The notes below the pieces were generated by a model, which worked only from the letters and a program-made list of their open reading frames with translations, was not told the origin of the DNA and searched no databases. Position numbers and translations under genes: made by a program. 64,000 bases of DNA, from the NCBI GenBank assembly GCA_965183835.1, contig CBCYME010000017.1:434001-498000 (forward strand). The letters are read 5' to 3'. Numbering within the stretch: the stretch's first letter is position 1; each line of letters opens with the position of its first letter. Origin of the DNA: OMPR01 sp965183835. Its GTDB lineage: Bacteria; Pseudomonadota; Alphaproteobacteria; Rhodobacterales; Rhodobacteraceae. Positions 18,724-26,854 of this stretch are shown here, piece after piece.

Positions 18724-20637
18724 ATGAGTTACGGAAATTGGAATTGGGGAGGCTACTCCTACTACAACGGCGGAGTAGGCGGCTCTGATTTAGCTGACTG
18801 GTACGATAAAACCCTTTCGGAATGGTATGATAGCTCTCACGGCTCTGGCGGGACCAAAGGCACTGGCGGGACCAAAGGCTCTGGCGGGACCAAAGGCTCT
18901 GGCGGAACCAAGGGCTCTGGCGGAACCAAGGGCTCTGGTGGGACCAAGGACTCTGGTGGGACCCAGGGCTCTGGTGGGACCAAGGGATCTGGTGGAACCA
19001 AGGGATCTGGTGGAACCAAGGGATCTGGTGGAACCAAGGGATCTGGTGGGACCAAGGGATCTGGTGGGACCAAGGGATCTGGTGGAACCAAGGGATCTGG
19101 TGGAACCAAGGGATCTGGTGGAACCAAGGGATCTGGTGGAACCAAGGGATCTGGTGGGACCAAGGGATCTGGTGGGACAAACGGATCTGGCGGGACCAAG
19201 GGCTCTGGTGGGACCAACGGATCTGGTGGAACCGACGGATCTGGTGGAACCAAGGGATCTGGTGGGACCAAGGGATCTGGTGGGACCAAGGGATCTGGTG
19301 GGACCAAGGGATCTGGTGGGACAAACGGATCTGGTGGGACAAACGGATCTGGCGGGACCAAGGGCTCTGGTGGGACCAACGGATCTGGTGGAACCGACGG
19401 ATCTGGTGGCGGTGATGGCGACAAGACCAAAGCGGTCATTGAAGTTGGCAGCGAATCTCAGGTCACGATTGAGGTCGTCGACGTTGAGAACGGTGGCCTG
19501 TTTATTCAACTTGCCCCAAGCGAAGGTGCCGGACCCCTTGCTGACATCGATGGCTTCTTCTTTAACATGGCTGAAGATTCCGCCGTGGGTGATCTTGTCT
19601 TCGATCCGCCACTGAACGAATTTGGCGTGACCGGACAACAAGCCGACCCCAATAGCGTCACCTCGCTTTCGAATGGATTCACAACGGATCAACCGTTTGA
19701 CGGCGCGCTTCAGTTTGGCACGTCTCCAGATTCAACCGATGGCGAAACCCACCACATCAACTTTACCATCTGGTCGACTGCTGGCCCCCTCTCTTTGGAT
19801 GACATTGATCTGGAAAGCTTGGGGGTTGCCGTGAATACAAACGGCGCAACGCCAGAGCTGTTGACACAAGACGATGCCTTGAATGCCAAAGCGAGCAGCA
19901 CAGATTCCTACCACAATGGGGGAGTTGAAGGCGACACGTTCGACGATTGGTACCAAAAAACAATCGCCGAAGAATACGACGACTCGAATGGGTCTGGCGG
20001 AACTAAAGGATCTGGTGGAACCAAAGGATCTGGCGGAACCAAGGGCTCTGGCGGAACCAAGGGCTCTGGCGGAACCAAGGGCTCTGGCGGAACCAAGGGC
20101 TCTGGCGGAACCAAGGGCTCTGGCGGAACCAAGGGCTCTGGCGGAACCAAAGGGTCTGGTGGAACCAAGGGCTCTGGCGGAACCAAAGGCTCTGGCGGAA
20201 CCAAGGGCTCTGGCGGAACCAAGGGCTCTGGTGGAACCAAGGGCTCTGGCGGAACCAAGGGCTCTGGCGGAACCAAGGGCTCTGGCGGAACCAAGGGCTC
20301 TGGCGGAACCAAGGGCTCTGGCGGAACCAAAGGGTCTGGTGGAACCAAGGGCTCTGGCGGAACCAAAGGGTCTGGTGGAACCGGCGGGAACTCCGGAAAA
20401 GTTTATGAGCTGCCAGCTTATGACGGGGACCCCAAAGACGACTGGAACGATGAAGACACGGTCGTTTACGCCAGCGGGGGCACCAAAGGAAGCGGAACCA
20501 AAGGGTCCACTGGCGGTAGTAAGCCAACGCTGACGGATATCATGGGGCTCATGACCCAGCCAGTTCCAGAGGATCACCCACAGCAGCAAGAGGACGACGA
20601 TTGGGACGACGAAGACGACCCAGGGTTCGTGGCCTAA
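18724..20637 (+). CDS. GSGGTK-hexapeptide repeat protein with duplicated aromatic module
   Basis: A 637-residue protein starting MSYGNWNWGGYSYYNGG after a strong AAAGGGGAGTG site; an earlier ATG at 18661 lacks one. Order: an aromatic module (residues 1-39, ending DWYDKTLSEWYDSSH), 31 hexapeptides of GSGGTK type (40-225, some with Asn, Asp or Gln for Lys), and a folded-looking domain of about 160 residues (IEVVDVENGGLFIQLAPSEG, DIDGFFFNMAEDS, HHINFTIWSTAGPLSLDDIDLESLGV). Then come a second aromatic module (about 397-422, DDWYQKTIAEEYDDSN), 22 more hexapeptides (423-554) and an acidic C-terminus (WDDEDDPGFVA). No Sec signal is visible. I recognise no family. A surface, matrix or biofilm role is a guess from composition and the polysaccharide genes nearby. 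A strong terminator follows. Confidence 0.8.
   Translation: MSYGNWNWGGYSYYNGGVGGSDLADWYDKTLSEWYDSSHGSGGTKGTGGTKGSGGTKGSGGTKGSGGTKGSGGTKDSGGTQGSGGTKGSGGTKGSGGTKGSGGTKGSGGTKGSGGTKGSGGTKGSGGTKGSGGTKGSGGTKGSGGTKGSGGTNGSGGTKGSGGTNGSGGTDGSGGTKGSGGTKGSGGTKGSGGTKGSGGTNGSGGTNGSGGTKGSGGTNGSGGTDGSGGGDGDKTKAVIEVGSESQVTIEVVDVENGGLFIQLAPSEGAGPLADIDGFFFNMAEDSAVGDLVFDPPLNEFGVTGQQADPNSVTSLSNGFTTDQPFDGALQFGTSPDSTDGETHHINFTIWSTAGPLSLDDIDLESLGVAVNTNGATPELLTQDDALNAKASSTDSYHNGGVEGDTFDDWYQKTIAEEYDDSNGSGGTKGSGGTKGSGGTKGSGGTKGSGGTKGSGGTKGSGGTKGSGGTKGSGGTKGSGGTKGSGGTKGSGGTKGSGGTKGSGGTKGSGGTKGSGGTKGSGGTKGSGGTKGSGGTKGSGGTKGSGGTKGSGGTGGNSGKVYELPAYDGDPKDDWNDEDTVVYASGGTKGSGTKGSTGGSKPTLTDIMGLMTQPVPEDHPQQQEDDDWDDEDDPGFVA
18841..19398 (+). 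repeat. Tandem 18-bp repeat array, 31 units (GSGGTK codons)
   Basis: Thirty-one uninterrupted 18-base units close to GGATCTGGTGGGACCAAG, all in frame and with no indel between units. Variation is mainly synonymous (GGC/GGT/GGA/GGG for Gly), with some AAG to AAC or GAC changes. Within the array a block with the order Lys-Asn-Lys-Asn-Asp appears twice, which suggests segmental duplication of several units. Confidence 0.95.
19990..20385 (+). repeat. Tandem 18-bp repeat array, 22 units (GSGGTK codons)
   Basis: Twenty-two in-frame 18-base units close to GGCTCTGGCGGAACCAAG, more uniform than the first array and using a different set of synonymous codons, so it expanded separately. The last unit ends in Gly instead of Lys. 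The array follows the second aromatic module of the protein. Confidence 0.95.
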
Positions 20638-20716
20638 AGCCTGACAATGGGGCGCAGCATGCGGGAAACACCCAACATGTGCCCCATCGCCGTTCTGTTC
20701 GGCATCCACAAAGATA

Positions 20717-20754
20717 ATCGCCGGCCCTGTGTCTCCACTGGGCCGGCGATTTTT
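20717..20754 (+). terminator. Rho-independent terminator after the repeat-protein gene
   Basis: A perfect 11-bp stem (ATCGCCGGCCC with GGGCCGGCGAT) and a 12-base loop are followed by TTTTT, 80 bases after the repeat-protein stop. It separates that gene from the convergent thioesterase gene. Confidence 0.9.
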
Positions 20755-20798
20755 GTTCAGATCGCTCGCTAAGTGATGAGCTTCCTACGCTCAGATAC

Positions 20799-21317
20799 TC
20801 AGCCCTTTCGACGAATGCCGATTGGGTTCGCCACTTGAGGTGCCGGGTCCAAACCCTTGTGATCGGCCAGCATCTGCGCCAATCGCGCCACCACCCAATC
20901 CGGGTAATCCGCCCCACGTCCGGTGGTTTGGCTGACATTCATGATCATCCCCTCTTGGGTCGCGCATAGAACATCATCTTTTTCAGCAAACATCTGTCCA
21001 AAGTAATGCAACCGCTTGTGATCATGGTCCAACAGGCGAAAATGGAAATAGAACCGGTCCCCATCCAACAGCTCGCGCTGGAACTGAATGTGAGACTGGA
21101 TCATGTAGGGGCCTGCCCCGGCAGAGTTTACATAGACTTCGCCAATACCCAGATGATCACCGACCATTTCCTCGAGCGCGAGATCAAAGGCGACGCCATA
21201 ATAACCCACATTCATATGGCCATTATAGTCGATCCATTCCGGTTTCACCGCATGCCCGCGGACTTCAATCGGGGCGGCATAAGGACCATCATGTCCGCTC
21301 TGGGCCGTCTCGCTCAT
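20799..21317 (-). CDS. Acyl-CoA thioesterase, hotdog fold (4-hydroxybenzoyl-CoA thioesterase-like)
   Basis: Start at ATG 21317 (MSETAQSGHDGPY) because AAAGGTGACAGTG lies in front of it. A GTG at 21398 that overlaps the upstream stop (GTGA) is an alternative, but would add an unusual hydrophobic leader. About 172 residues form a single hotdog domain with EWIDYNGHMNVGYYGVAFDLALEE, the Asp-x-Asn-GHM pattern of the FcbC/YbgC thioesterase group. It hydrolyses acyl-CoA esters in the cytoplasm. It lies directly downstream of the acyl-CoA carboxylase on the same strand, so it probably acts on that enzyme's substrate or product. Confidence 0.87.
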   Translation of the reverse strand: MSETAQSGHDGPYAAPIEVRGHAVKPEWIDYNGHMNVGYYGVAFDLALEEMVGDHLGIGEVYVNSAGAGPYMIQSHIQFQRELLDGDRFYFHFRLLDHDHKRLHYFGQMFAEKDDVLCATQEGMIMNVSQTTGRGADYPDWVVARLAQMLADHKGLDPAPQVANPIGIRRKG

Positions 21318-21394
21318 CACTGTCACCTTTGTTTGTGTTTGAACGGGCTTATCCTGCACTACTGCGGTTGAAAATAACAAGCAGACGCGCAGCG

Positions 21395-24300
21395 TCACGG
21401 GGTTTGGTGCAGGGCGACCCCTTTGACGATCCAGTCGCGCGTGTCCGCAGGATCAATCACCGCGTCGATTTCATTGAAGGATGCCACGTTCAACGCCCCA
21501 CCCTCGGCATAGGCGCGATTGACCAGTTTGTTGAACAAAGCCTCGCGCGCCTCGGCGTCGGGTTGGGCCTCAAGCTCGCGTTTGTAGCCCAAACGCACCC
21601 CCCCTTCGAGACCCATGGCCCCGAATTCGCCGGTCGGCCAAGAGATTGTAAAACTGGGATTGGCAAAACTGCCCCCGGCCATGGCCTGCGCCCCAATGCC
21701 ATAGCCTTTGCGCAAACAGACAAACAAGATCGGGCTGCTAAGCGTTGCGCCCGCCTCGATAAACTCACAGGCAGCGCCTACAGCGCCTTGGGTTTCGCTT
21801 TCGGGTCCAACCATGAACCCCGGCGTGTCACACAAAGACACCACCGGTAGATTAAACCGCCCGGCCAAGCGTAAGAAGCGCGCGCCTTTGGCCGAAGCGG
21901 GCGCGTCGAGCGCGCCCCCGAGATGAAGGGAATTGTTCGCCATCACTGCCACCGGATACCCTTGGATTCGCATAAACCCAGTGATGAGCCCCGGCGCATG
22001 TTCTTTTCCGAGTTCCAGAAAGGAGTCGGTGTCAGCCATCGCTGTGATCACCTGACGCACATCGTAAGAGCGTTGCCTGTTTTCCGGGATCAGGTGACGC
22101 AAAACGCGCGCATCTTCGGCGCTCCATTCGGCATCCCGGCCTTGAAAATAGGACAGCACCTTGCGCGTGGTTGCGATCGCATCGGCGTCACTCTCGACCA
22201 GCACATCCACCAATCCGATTTCTGCCTGCATCGGTGCCGGTCCAACATCACGTGGATGGTGCGAGCCAAGGCCACCGGCCTCAATCATGGCGGGGCCACC
22301 AAGACCGATCCAGCTGTTGCGTGTTGCAATGCGGATATCCCCGGCGCCAAACAGGGCTGCGTTGCCTGCAAAGCAAAACCCGGAATTCACTGTAATCTTA
22401 GGCCCCCACCCCCGCAGTTTGGCAAAATCAGAAAAGGTTTTGACATCAAGGGCGCAATGCATCGTTCCAGCAAAATCATCATCATTGGGCCGCCCGCCGC
22501 CCCCTTCGGTCAAAAAGACAGTGGCCAGCTTGAGTTCGGCGGCTTTGTCCAACAATCGATCCGTTTTGCGATGCCCAAACACGCCTTGGGTTCCCGCCAT
22601 AACGGTTGAATCATAGGCCAAGATCGCGACTTGCGCGCTTGTTTCGCCAAAGGTGTTGGCGTTTACACTGCCGAGCCCCGTCACAATCCCATCTGCGGGG
22701 CTAATCTCGCGCAGGGCTTCGACGCCCAATTTGCGGCGTTGAGCGGCAATAACCAACTGACCGTATTCATGAAACGTCCCCCCCTCGCACAGAGTTGAAA
22801 CGCTGTCTCGGGTCGTCTCTTGCCCCCGGGATTGGCGGCGCGCGACGGCCTTTGGGCGTGCGGCGTCCAAGGTAAGGCCAAGACGATCCTGAAGCGCGGC
22901 AAGATCAGGGCGGATAAAGCCGGGGTCTATGATCACGGCCTTAATTTCGCCAACGCCGCCCTCGTCTCTGGGAGAATAAGACAGGATGGGACTGCCCTGC
23001 GCTGTCAGATCCCCAACGGCATCAAAAATCTCTTTGACCTGCCCAGCCTCGGTCGCAAGTACTGCATGCTGCATCTTCATCGCTTCGATGATCGCAAGCT
23101 CTTGCCCTGCTTGGAATTGGTCCCCGGCCTTGACTGCAATCTCTCGGACAATCCCTTGCATAGGCGCATCAATTGAACACTGACCGTTGGGGATCGGTCG
23201 TGCGGACGGTGCATCTGAAACTGTTTCAGCCTTAAAAAAGGCCCTGCTCTCGGCCGGTGCCGTTAAGGTTGGCAAAAGCATATCGAGGGTTTGGGTTGAT
23301 ACATCCCATGCAGTGATCTCGGGGCGTTGCAACAGCCCGCGCATCAGATCGAGGTTAGTGTCGACGCCAGAGACCACAGTTTCAGAGAGCGCCCGTTCCG
23401 CCTTGTGCACAGCTGCGGGCAAGCCCCCGCGCACCGCATGGACAACGACTTTGACCAATAATGGATCAAATCCTGGATGCGTAGCATAGCCCGGGTAGCC
23501 CTGCGTTTCGACGCGCACGCCCTGACCAAACGGCATTTGAAATCCGTTGATCTGACCGCTCGTGGGCATGATCCCCTCGGACGTGAGACGTTCCGGAATC
23601 ACGCGTGTTTGCAAGCTGACCCCACGCGGTTCTGCAGGGGCACATAGGCCAGGGTCGATCTGATCCAATGTCTCACCCGCGGCCAGGCGTAACTGAAGCT
23701 CAACCAGATCAAACCCGGTGATCTCTTCGGTCACGGTATGTTCAACCTGAATGCGCGGGTTGGTTTCAATAAAGACATATTGCCCATCCGGGGACACCAA
23801 GAATTCAACAGTCGCAAGCCCTTGCAGCTGACAGGCGTGGCCAATCTTGAGGGCTGATGTGATAAGTTGGTCGCGCGTTTTTGAAGGCAGGTTCGGGGCC
23901 GGGGCAATTTCAATGACTTTTTGGTGGCGCCGTTGCAGTGAGCAATCCCGCTCCCACAGGTGTGTGACGGACTGACTGTCCCCAAGTATTTGAACTTCGA
24001 TATGCCGAACATCGCTCAGCAATTGTTCTGCGTAGATCTCACCCGATCCAAACGCGGCCATGGCTTCGGCCTGACATTGCGCAAACGCGGTTGGAACATC
24101 ACCAACATCACGCACAACGCGCATCCCGCGCCCACCGCCACCTTGCAGTGCTTTCAGCAGGACGGGCCCATCGATCTCTTGGAATACCCGCTCAGCCTCA
24201 ACAACAGAGTCCAAAGGCCCCTGCCCAACAGGCACGGGCACACCGACTTGCGCGGCCAAAGCCCGCGCCGCCCATTTGTCCCCCTGCGTCTCAAGCGTTT

Positions 24301-24619
24301 CAGGCATTGGTCCGACAAAGGTCAACCCAGCGGACACACAAGCACGTGCGAAGTCGGCGCGTTCGCTTAGAAAGCCATATCCGGGATGGATCGCGTCACA
24401 GCCGGTCTCTGCCGCGATCTTTAGGATGGCGTCGATATCAAGATACCCCGTGCCCCCCGCTTGCGGCAGCTCAGCAGATTGATCTGCGTGTTTCACATGC
24501 AAGGATCGGGCATCGTCCGAGGTAAAGATTGCGACTGTCTCAATCCCCATCGCACCTGCCGTGCGGGCGATACGAATTCCGATTTCACCCCGATTGGCGA
24601 TAAGCAGCTTTTTAAACAT
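21395..24619 (-). CDS. Single-chain acyl-CoA carboxylase: biotin carboxylase, BCCP and carboxyltransferase in one protein
   Basis: Start at ATG 24619 (MFKKLLIANRGEIG) with GGAG upstream. The protein has 1074 residues. The biotin carboxylase domain (about 1-450) has GGGGRGM at 160-166 and ETNPRIQVEHTVTE near 285-298. The biotin-carrier domain (about 480-555) has EAMKM with Lys515 as biotin site. The carboxyltransferase domain (about 600-1074) has VFLTEGGGGRPNDDD, GLGGPAMIEAGG and SLCDTPGFMVGPESE. Both carboxyltransferase halves are in the one chain, as in the single-chain long-chain acyl-CoA carboxylases, and unlike the two-subunit propionyl- or methylcrotonyl-CoA enzymes. It carboxylates the alpha carbon of an acyl-CoA using ATP and bicarbonate. 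A TetR gene is divergent, and the thioesterase follows downstream. Chain-length preference cannot be read. Confidence 0.9.
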   Translation of the reverse strand: MFKKLLIANRGEIGIRIARTAGAMGIETVAIFTSDDARSLHVKHADQSAELPQAGGTGYLDIDAILKIAAETGCDAIHPGYGFLSERADFARACVSAGLTFVGPMPETLETQGDKWAARALAAQVGVPVPVGQGPLDSVVEAERVFQEIDGPVLLKALQGGGGRGMRVVRDVGDVPTAFAQCQAEAMAAFGSGEIYAEQLLSDVRHIEVQILGDSQSVTHLWERDCSLQRRHQKVIEIAPAPNLPSKTRDQLITSALKIGHACQLQGLATVEFLVSPDGQYVFIETNPRIQVEHTVTEEITGFDLVELQLRLAAGETLDQIDPGLCAPAEPRGVSLQTRVIPERLTSEGIMPTSGQINGFQMPFGQGVRVETQGYPGYATHPGFDPLLVKVVVHAVRGGLPAAVHKAERALSETVVSGVDTNLDLMRGLLQRPEITAWDVSTQTLDMLLPTLTAPAESRAFFKAETVSDAPSARPIPNGQCSIDAPMQGIVREIAVKAGDQFQAGQELAIIEAMKMQHAVLATEAGQVKEIFDAVGDLTAQGSPILSYSPRDEGGVGEIKAVIIDPGFIRPDLAALQDRLGLTLDAARPKAVARRQSRGQETTRDSVSTLCEGGTFHEYGQLVIAAQRRKLGVEALREISPADGIVTGLGSVNANTFGETSAQVAILAYDSTVMAGTQGVFGHRKTDRLLDKAAELKLATVFLTEGGGGRPNDDDFAGTMHCALDVKTFSDFAKLRGWGPKITVNSGFCFAGNAALFGAGDIRIATRNSWIGLGGPAMIEAGGLGSHHPRDVGPAPMQAEIGLVDVLVESDADAIATTRKVLSYFQGRDAEWSAEDARVLRHLIPENRQRSYDVRQVITAMADTDSFLELGKEHAPGLITGFMRIQGYPVAVMANNSLHLGGALDAPASAKGARFLRLAGRFNLPVVSLCDTPGFMVGPESETQGAVGAACEFIEAGATLSSPILFVCLRKGYGIGAQAMAGGSFANPSFTISWPTGEFGAMGLEGGVRLGYKRELEAQPDAEAREALFNKLVNRAYAEGGALNVASFNEIDAVIDPADTRDWIVKGVALHQTP

Positions 24620-24802
24620 GGGGGGCTCCCTCTGATCCTGAATGCGATCAAAGGCTGATCTAAGGCACAAATCCAGTCCAACCCGTTGATGACGCTAGGT
24701 CGAATTGCGGTATGTCGTGGTTTCAGAGTCACCAGAAGGATACCGCCCAAACACACCTGGCCGTTTCTTGCGGCTGACGCAGAGCTTTGTTAAATCTTTG
24801 GA

Positions 24803-25423
24803 ATGACGCAACATCCCCCCTCTCGATTACGTGGTTCTGAAACGCTTTGGCTGGATACGGCATCCGATCTGCTGTGCGAAGCAGGCATCGACGCCGTAAA
24901 AATCATGCCCTTGGCAAAGCGGGTTGGCTTGTCGCGCCCCAGTTTCTATTGGCATTTCAAGGATCGCGAAGCCCTGCTCGATGCCATGGTTCAGCGATGG
25001 GAGGCCAAGAATACCGACGGGTTGATCACGCGGATCGACGCCTACGCCGAGAATATCTGCGAAGCGATTTTCAACCTGTTCGACTGTTGGTTGGACGATG
25101 AGTTGTTCGATTCCCGTCTGGATCTGGCGATCCGAAATTGGGCCCGCACGGACACCTCGCTGCAGCAACGTTTGGATCAGGCCGATGCCCAGCGTCGTAT
25201 CGCCATCGAAGGTATTTTCACCCACTTTGGGTTTTCGCAAACCGAAGCCGAAGTGCGCACCCGTGCGCTTTTGTTTGCCCAGACCGGGCATTCATCAATG
25301 GAGTTTCAAGAAAGCCGATTTAAGCGCCTGGCCCGGATGCCCGATTATGTCGAGGTGTTTACCGGTCAACGTCCCAGCGAGGGCGACGTGGGGCGGTTTA
25401 TGTCCCGACATCTGGCGGAGTGA
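24803..25423 (+). CDS. TetR-family transcriptional regulator
   Basis: At 206 residues it has the TetR length. The N-terminal helix-turn-helix is LLCEAGIDAVKIMPLAKRVGLSRPSFYWHFKDREALLDAM, and the rest is a helical ligand domain. It is divergent from the acyl-CoA carboxylase gene with about 180 bases between the starts, so it is a natural candidate to control carboxylase and thioesterase, probably in response to an acyl-CoA. No clear palindrome was found between them. Its stop lies 2 bases from that of the convergent cyclase gene. Confidence 0.92.
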   Translation: MTQHPPSRLRGSETLWLDTASDLLCEAGIDAVKIMPLAKRVGLSRPSFYWHFKDREALLDAMVQRWEAKNTDGLITRIDAYAENICEAIFNLFDCWLDDELFDSRLDLAIRNWARTDTSLQQRLDQADAQRRIAIEGIFTHFGFSQTEAEVRTRALLFAQTGHSSMEFQESRFKRLARMPDYVEVFTGQRPSEGDVGRFMSRHLAE

Positions 25424-25425
25424 TT

Positions 25426-26205
25426 TCACGCCTCTTCAAAAATCGCAACTGCGCGGGTGAACCCAGCTGATGCGCCTTTGATTTTGAAGGGGAAGCACGA
25501 GATTTCAAACCCTGTGGGCGGTAAATCCTCTAGGTTGGTGAGCTTTTCCATGTGGCAATACCCGATGTCCATCGACGCCCTGTGCCCTTCCCAGATAATC
25601 GAGGCATCGCCCGTTTCAGCGTAGGCTTGCGCGGTCAACGGGAATGGCGCGTCCCAGCTCCACGCGTCTGTGCCGGTGACTCGCACCCCGCGTTCCGTCA
25701 GGTAGAGCGTCGCCTCACGCCCCATTCCGCAGCCTTTGATCAGGTAATTGGGTTGTCCGTAACAGACCCCGGCCGAGGTGTTGACCACGACAATATCCAG
25801 TGGCTGCAAGGCATGACCAATCCGCGCCAGTTCTGCCTGAACGTCTGCGGCAGTGACAACATACCCATCGTCAAAATGGCGAAAATCGAGTTTCACGCCG
25901 GGGTTCATACACCATTCCAGTGGAACCTCATCAATCGTGATCGCACGCTCGCCGTTGTTCATCGTCGAATGGTGGTGATAGGGCGCGTCCAGATGCGTGC
26001 CGTTGTGGGTCGCAATCGACAGGCGTTCAACCGCCCAGCCTTCTCCACCAGGCAGATCCTCACGTTTCAGCCCCGGAAAGAACGACATCACCTGCTCAGC
26101 AGTTTGGTCGTGACTCAGGTATTCGATCTCGGGCAGCATGATCGGCGGATCTGACACGATCCCCGTCTCAAGCGGAACAGAAAGATCAACAAAACGACGC
26201 GGCAT
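25426..26205 (-). CDS. Cyclase-family metal-dependent hydrolase (kynurenine formamidase-like fold)
   Basis: A 259-residue protein with the family signature HNGTHLDAPYH at residues 67-77, whose His and Asp residues bind the metal. The N-terminus (RFVDLSVPLETGIVSDPP) is also typical. Members hydrolyse formamides, cyclic amides or esters; KynB and isatin hydrolase are examples. It lacks the short KynB length (about 210) and no kyn genes are near, so kynurenine formamidase itself is less likely. It lies downstream of rpiB on the same strand, with a 71-base gap. Substrate unknown. Confidence 0.82.
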   Translation of the reverse strand: MPRRFVDLSVPLETGIVSDPPIMLPEIEYLSHDQTAEQVMSFFPGLKREDLPGGEGWAVERLSIATHNGTHLDAPYHHHSTMNNGERAITIDEVPLEWCMNPGVKLDFRHFDDGYVVTAADVQAELARIGHALQPLDIVVVNTSAGVCYGQPNYLIKGCGMGREATLYLTERGVRVTGTDAWSWDAPFPLTAQAYAETGDASIIWEGHRASMDIGYCHMEKLTNLEDLPPTGFEISCFPFKIKGASAGFTRAVAIFEEA

Positions 26206-26276
26206 GGAACACTCCGTAAAAGGCTGTTTTCACGCAGCCTAACAGGTTTCCCGCCGCTGTCTTGTGCTGTGTTGGC

Positions 26277-26726
26277 TTAGTTTTCCAGCGCGTCGATCAT
26301 GTCAACGCGGGTGGCGTGACGACCACCTTCAAACTCAGTGCTGACAAAAGCCTCGGCGATTTCCAGCGCCAGCCCCTCGCCCACAACACGCGCACCAATG
26401 GACAGCATGTTGGCGTTGTTGTGCTGGCGGATCATCTTGGCAGAAAACGTCTCGGAACAGACACCACACCGGATGCCTTTGACCTTATTGGCAGCCATCA
26501 TGATGCCTTGCCCTGTGCCACACAAGATGATGCCCAGACGGCAATCGCCCGAGGCCACCAGCTGTGCCGCAGCCGCGCCGTGTTTGGGGTAATGGGTGCT
26601 TTCCGGGCTTGTGGGGCCGATATCGACCACCTCCCAGCCCAGCGTGGCCACATGCGCGGCAACGGCTTGGCGGGTTTCGATAGCAGCGTGATCGCTGGAC
26701 AGCGCAATACGGTTGTTGGTGGTCAT
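26277..26726 (-). CDS. rpiB: Ribose-5-phosphate isomerase B / LacAB family sugar isomerase
   Basis: A 149-residue protein with IALSSDHAAIETRQ (His13) at the N-terminus, GIILCGTGQGIMMAANK with the catalytic Cys69, and RQHNNANMLSIGARV. All are hallmarks of RpiB. It interconverts ribose 5-phosphate and ribulose 5-phosphate in the cytoplasm. It is separated from the formate dehydrogenase gene upstream by a strong stem-loop and is followed by the cyclase-family gene. Related isomerases of other sugar phosphates share these motifs, so the exact substrate is slightly open. Confidence 0.92.
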   Translation of the reverse strand: MTTNNRIALSSDHAAIETRQAVAAHVATLGWEVVDIGPTSPESTHYPKHGAAAAQLVASGDCRLGIILCGTGQGIMMAANKVKGIRCGVCSETFSAKMIRQHNNANMLSIGARVVGEGLALEIAEAFVSTEFEGGRHATRVDMIDALEN

Positions 26727-26820
26727 GGCGAGTGTGTCCCGGTTCCCAAGGCAGCATAGCAGATGGGCGCGCTTGGATCAGATATGCACCGTTTCGTCAA
26801 ACGGTTTGGTGCGAAAGTGA

Positions 26821-26847
26821 AACGGGCGGCCCATTGAGCCGCCCGTT
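26821..26847 (-). terminator. Stem-loop between formate dehydrogenase and rpiB
   Basis: A perfect 10-bp stem (AACGGGCGGC with GCCGCCCGTT) around a 7-base loop, just past the fdsA stop. On the minus strand only a broken T-rich tail (GTTTCACTTTC) follows, so it is a probable rather than classical terminator. Confidence 0.7.
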
Positions 26848-26854
26848 TGTTCAG

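Noticed and set aside
18722..19692. Long antisense readings (200-300 residues, Pro-rich or Arg/Ser-rich) opposite the repeat arrays
   Set aside because: Any stop-free 18-bp tandem repeat leaves all six frames open. They have no ribosome-binding site, and their sequence simply mirrors GSGGTK.
18841..20385. CRISPR-like array
   Set aside because: The units abut with no spacers, stay in frame and encode a protein; no cas genes are present.
25426..26205. Kynurenine formamidase (kynB)
   Set aside because: The motif is shared by the whole cyclase family, the protein is about 50 residues longer, and no tryptophan-catabolism gene is near.
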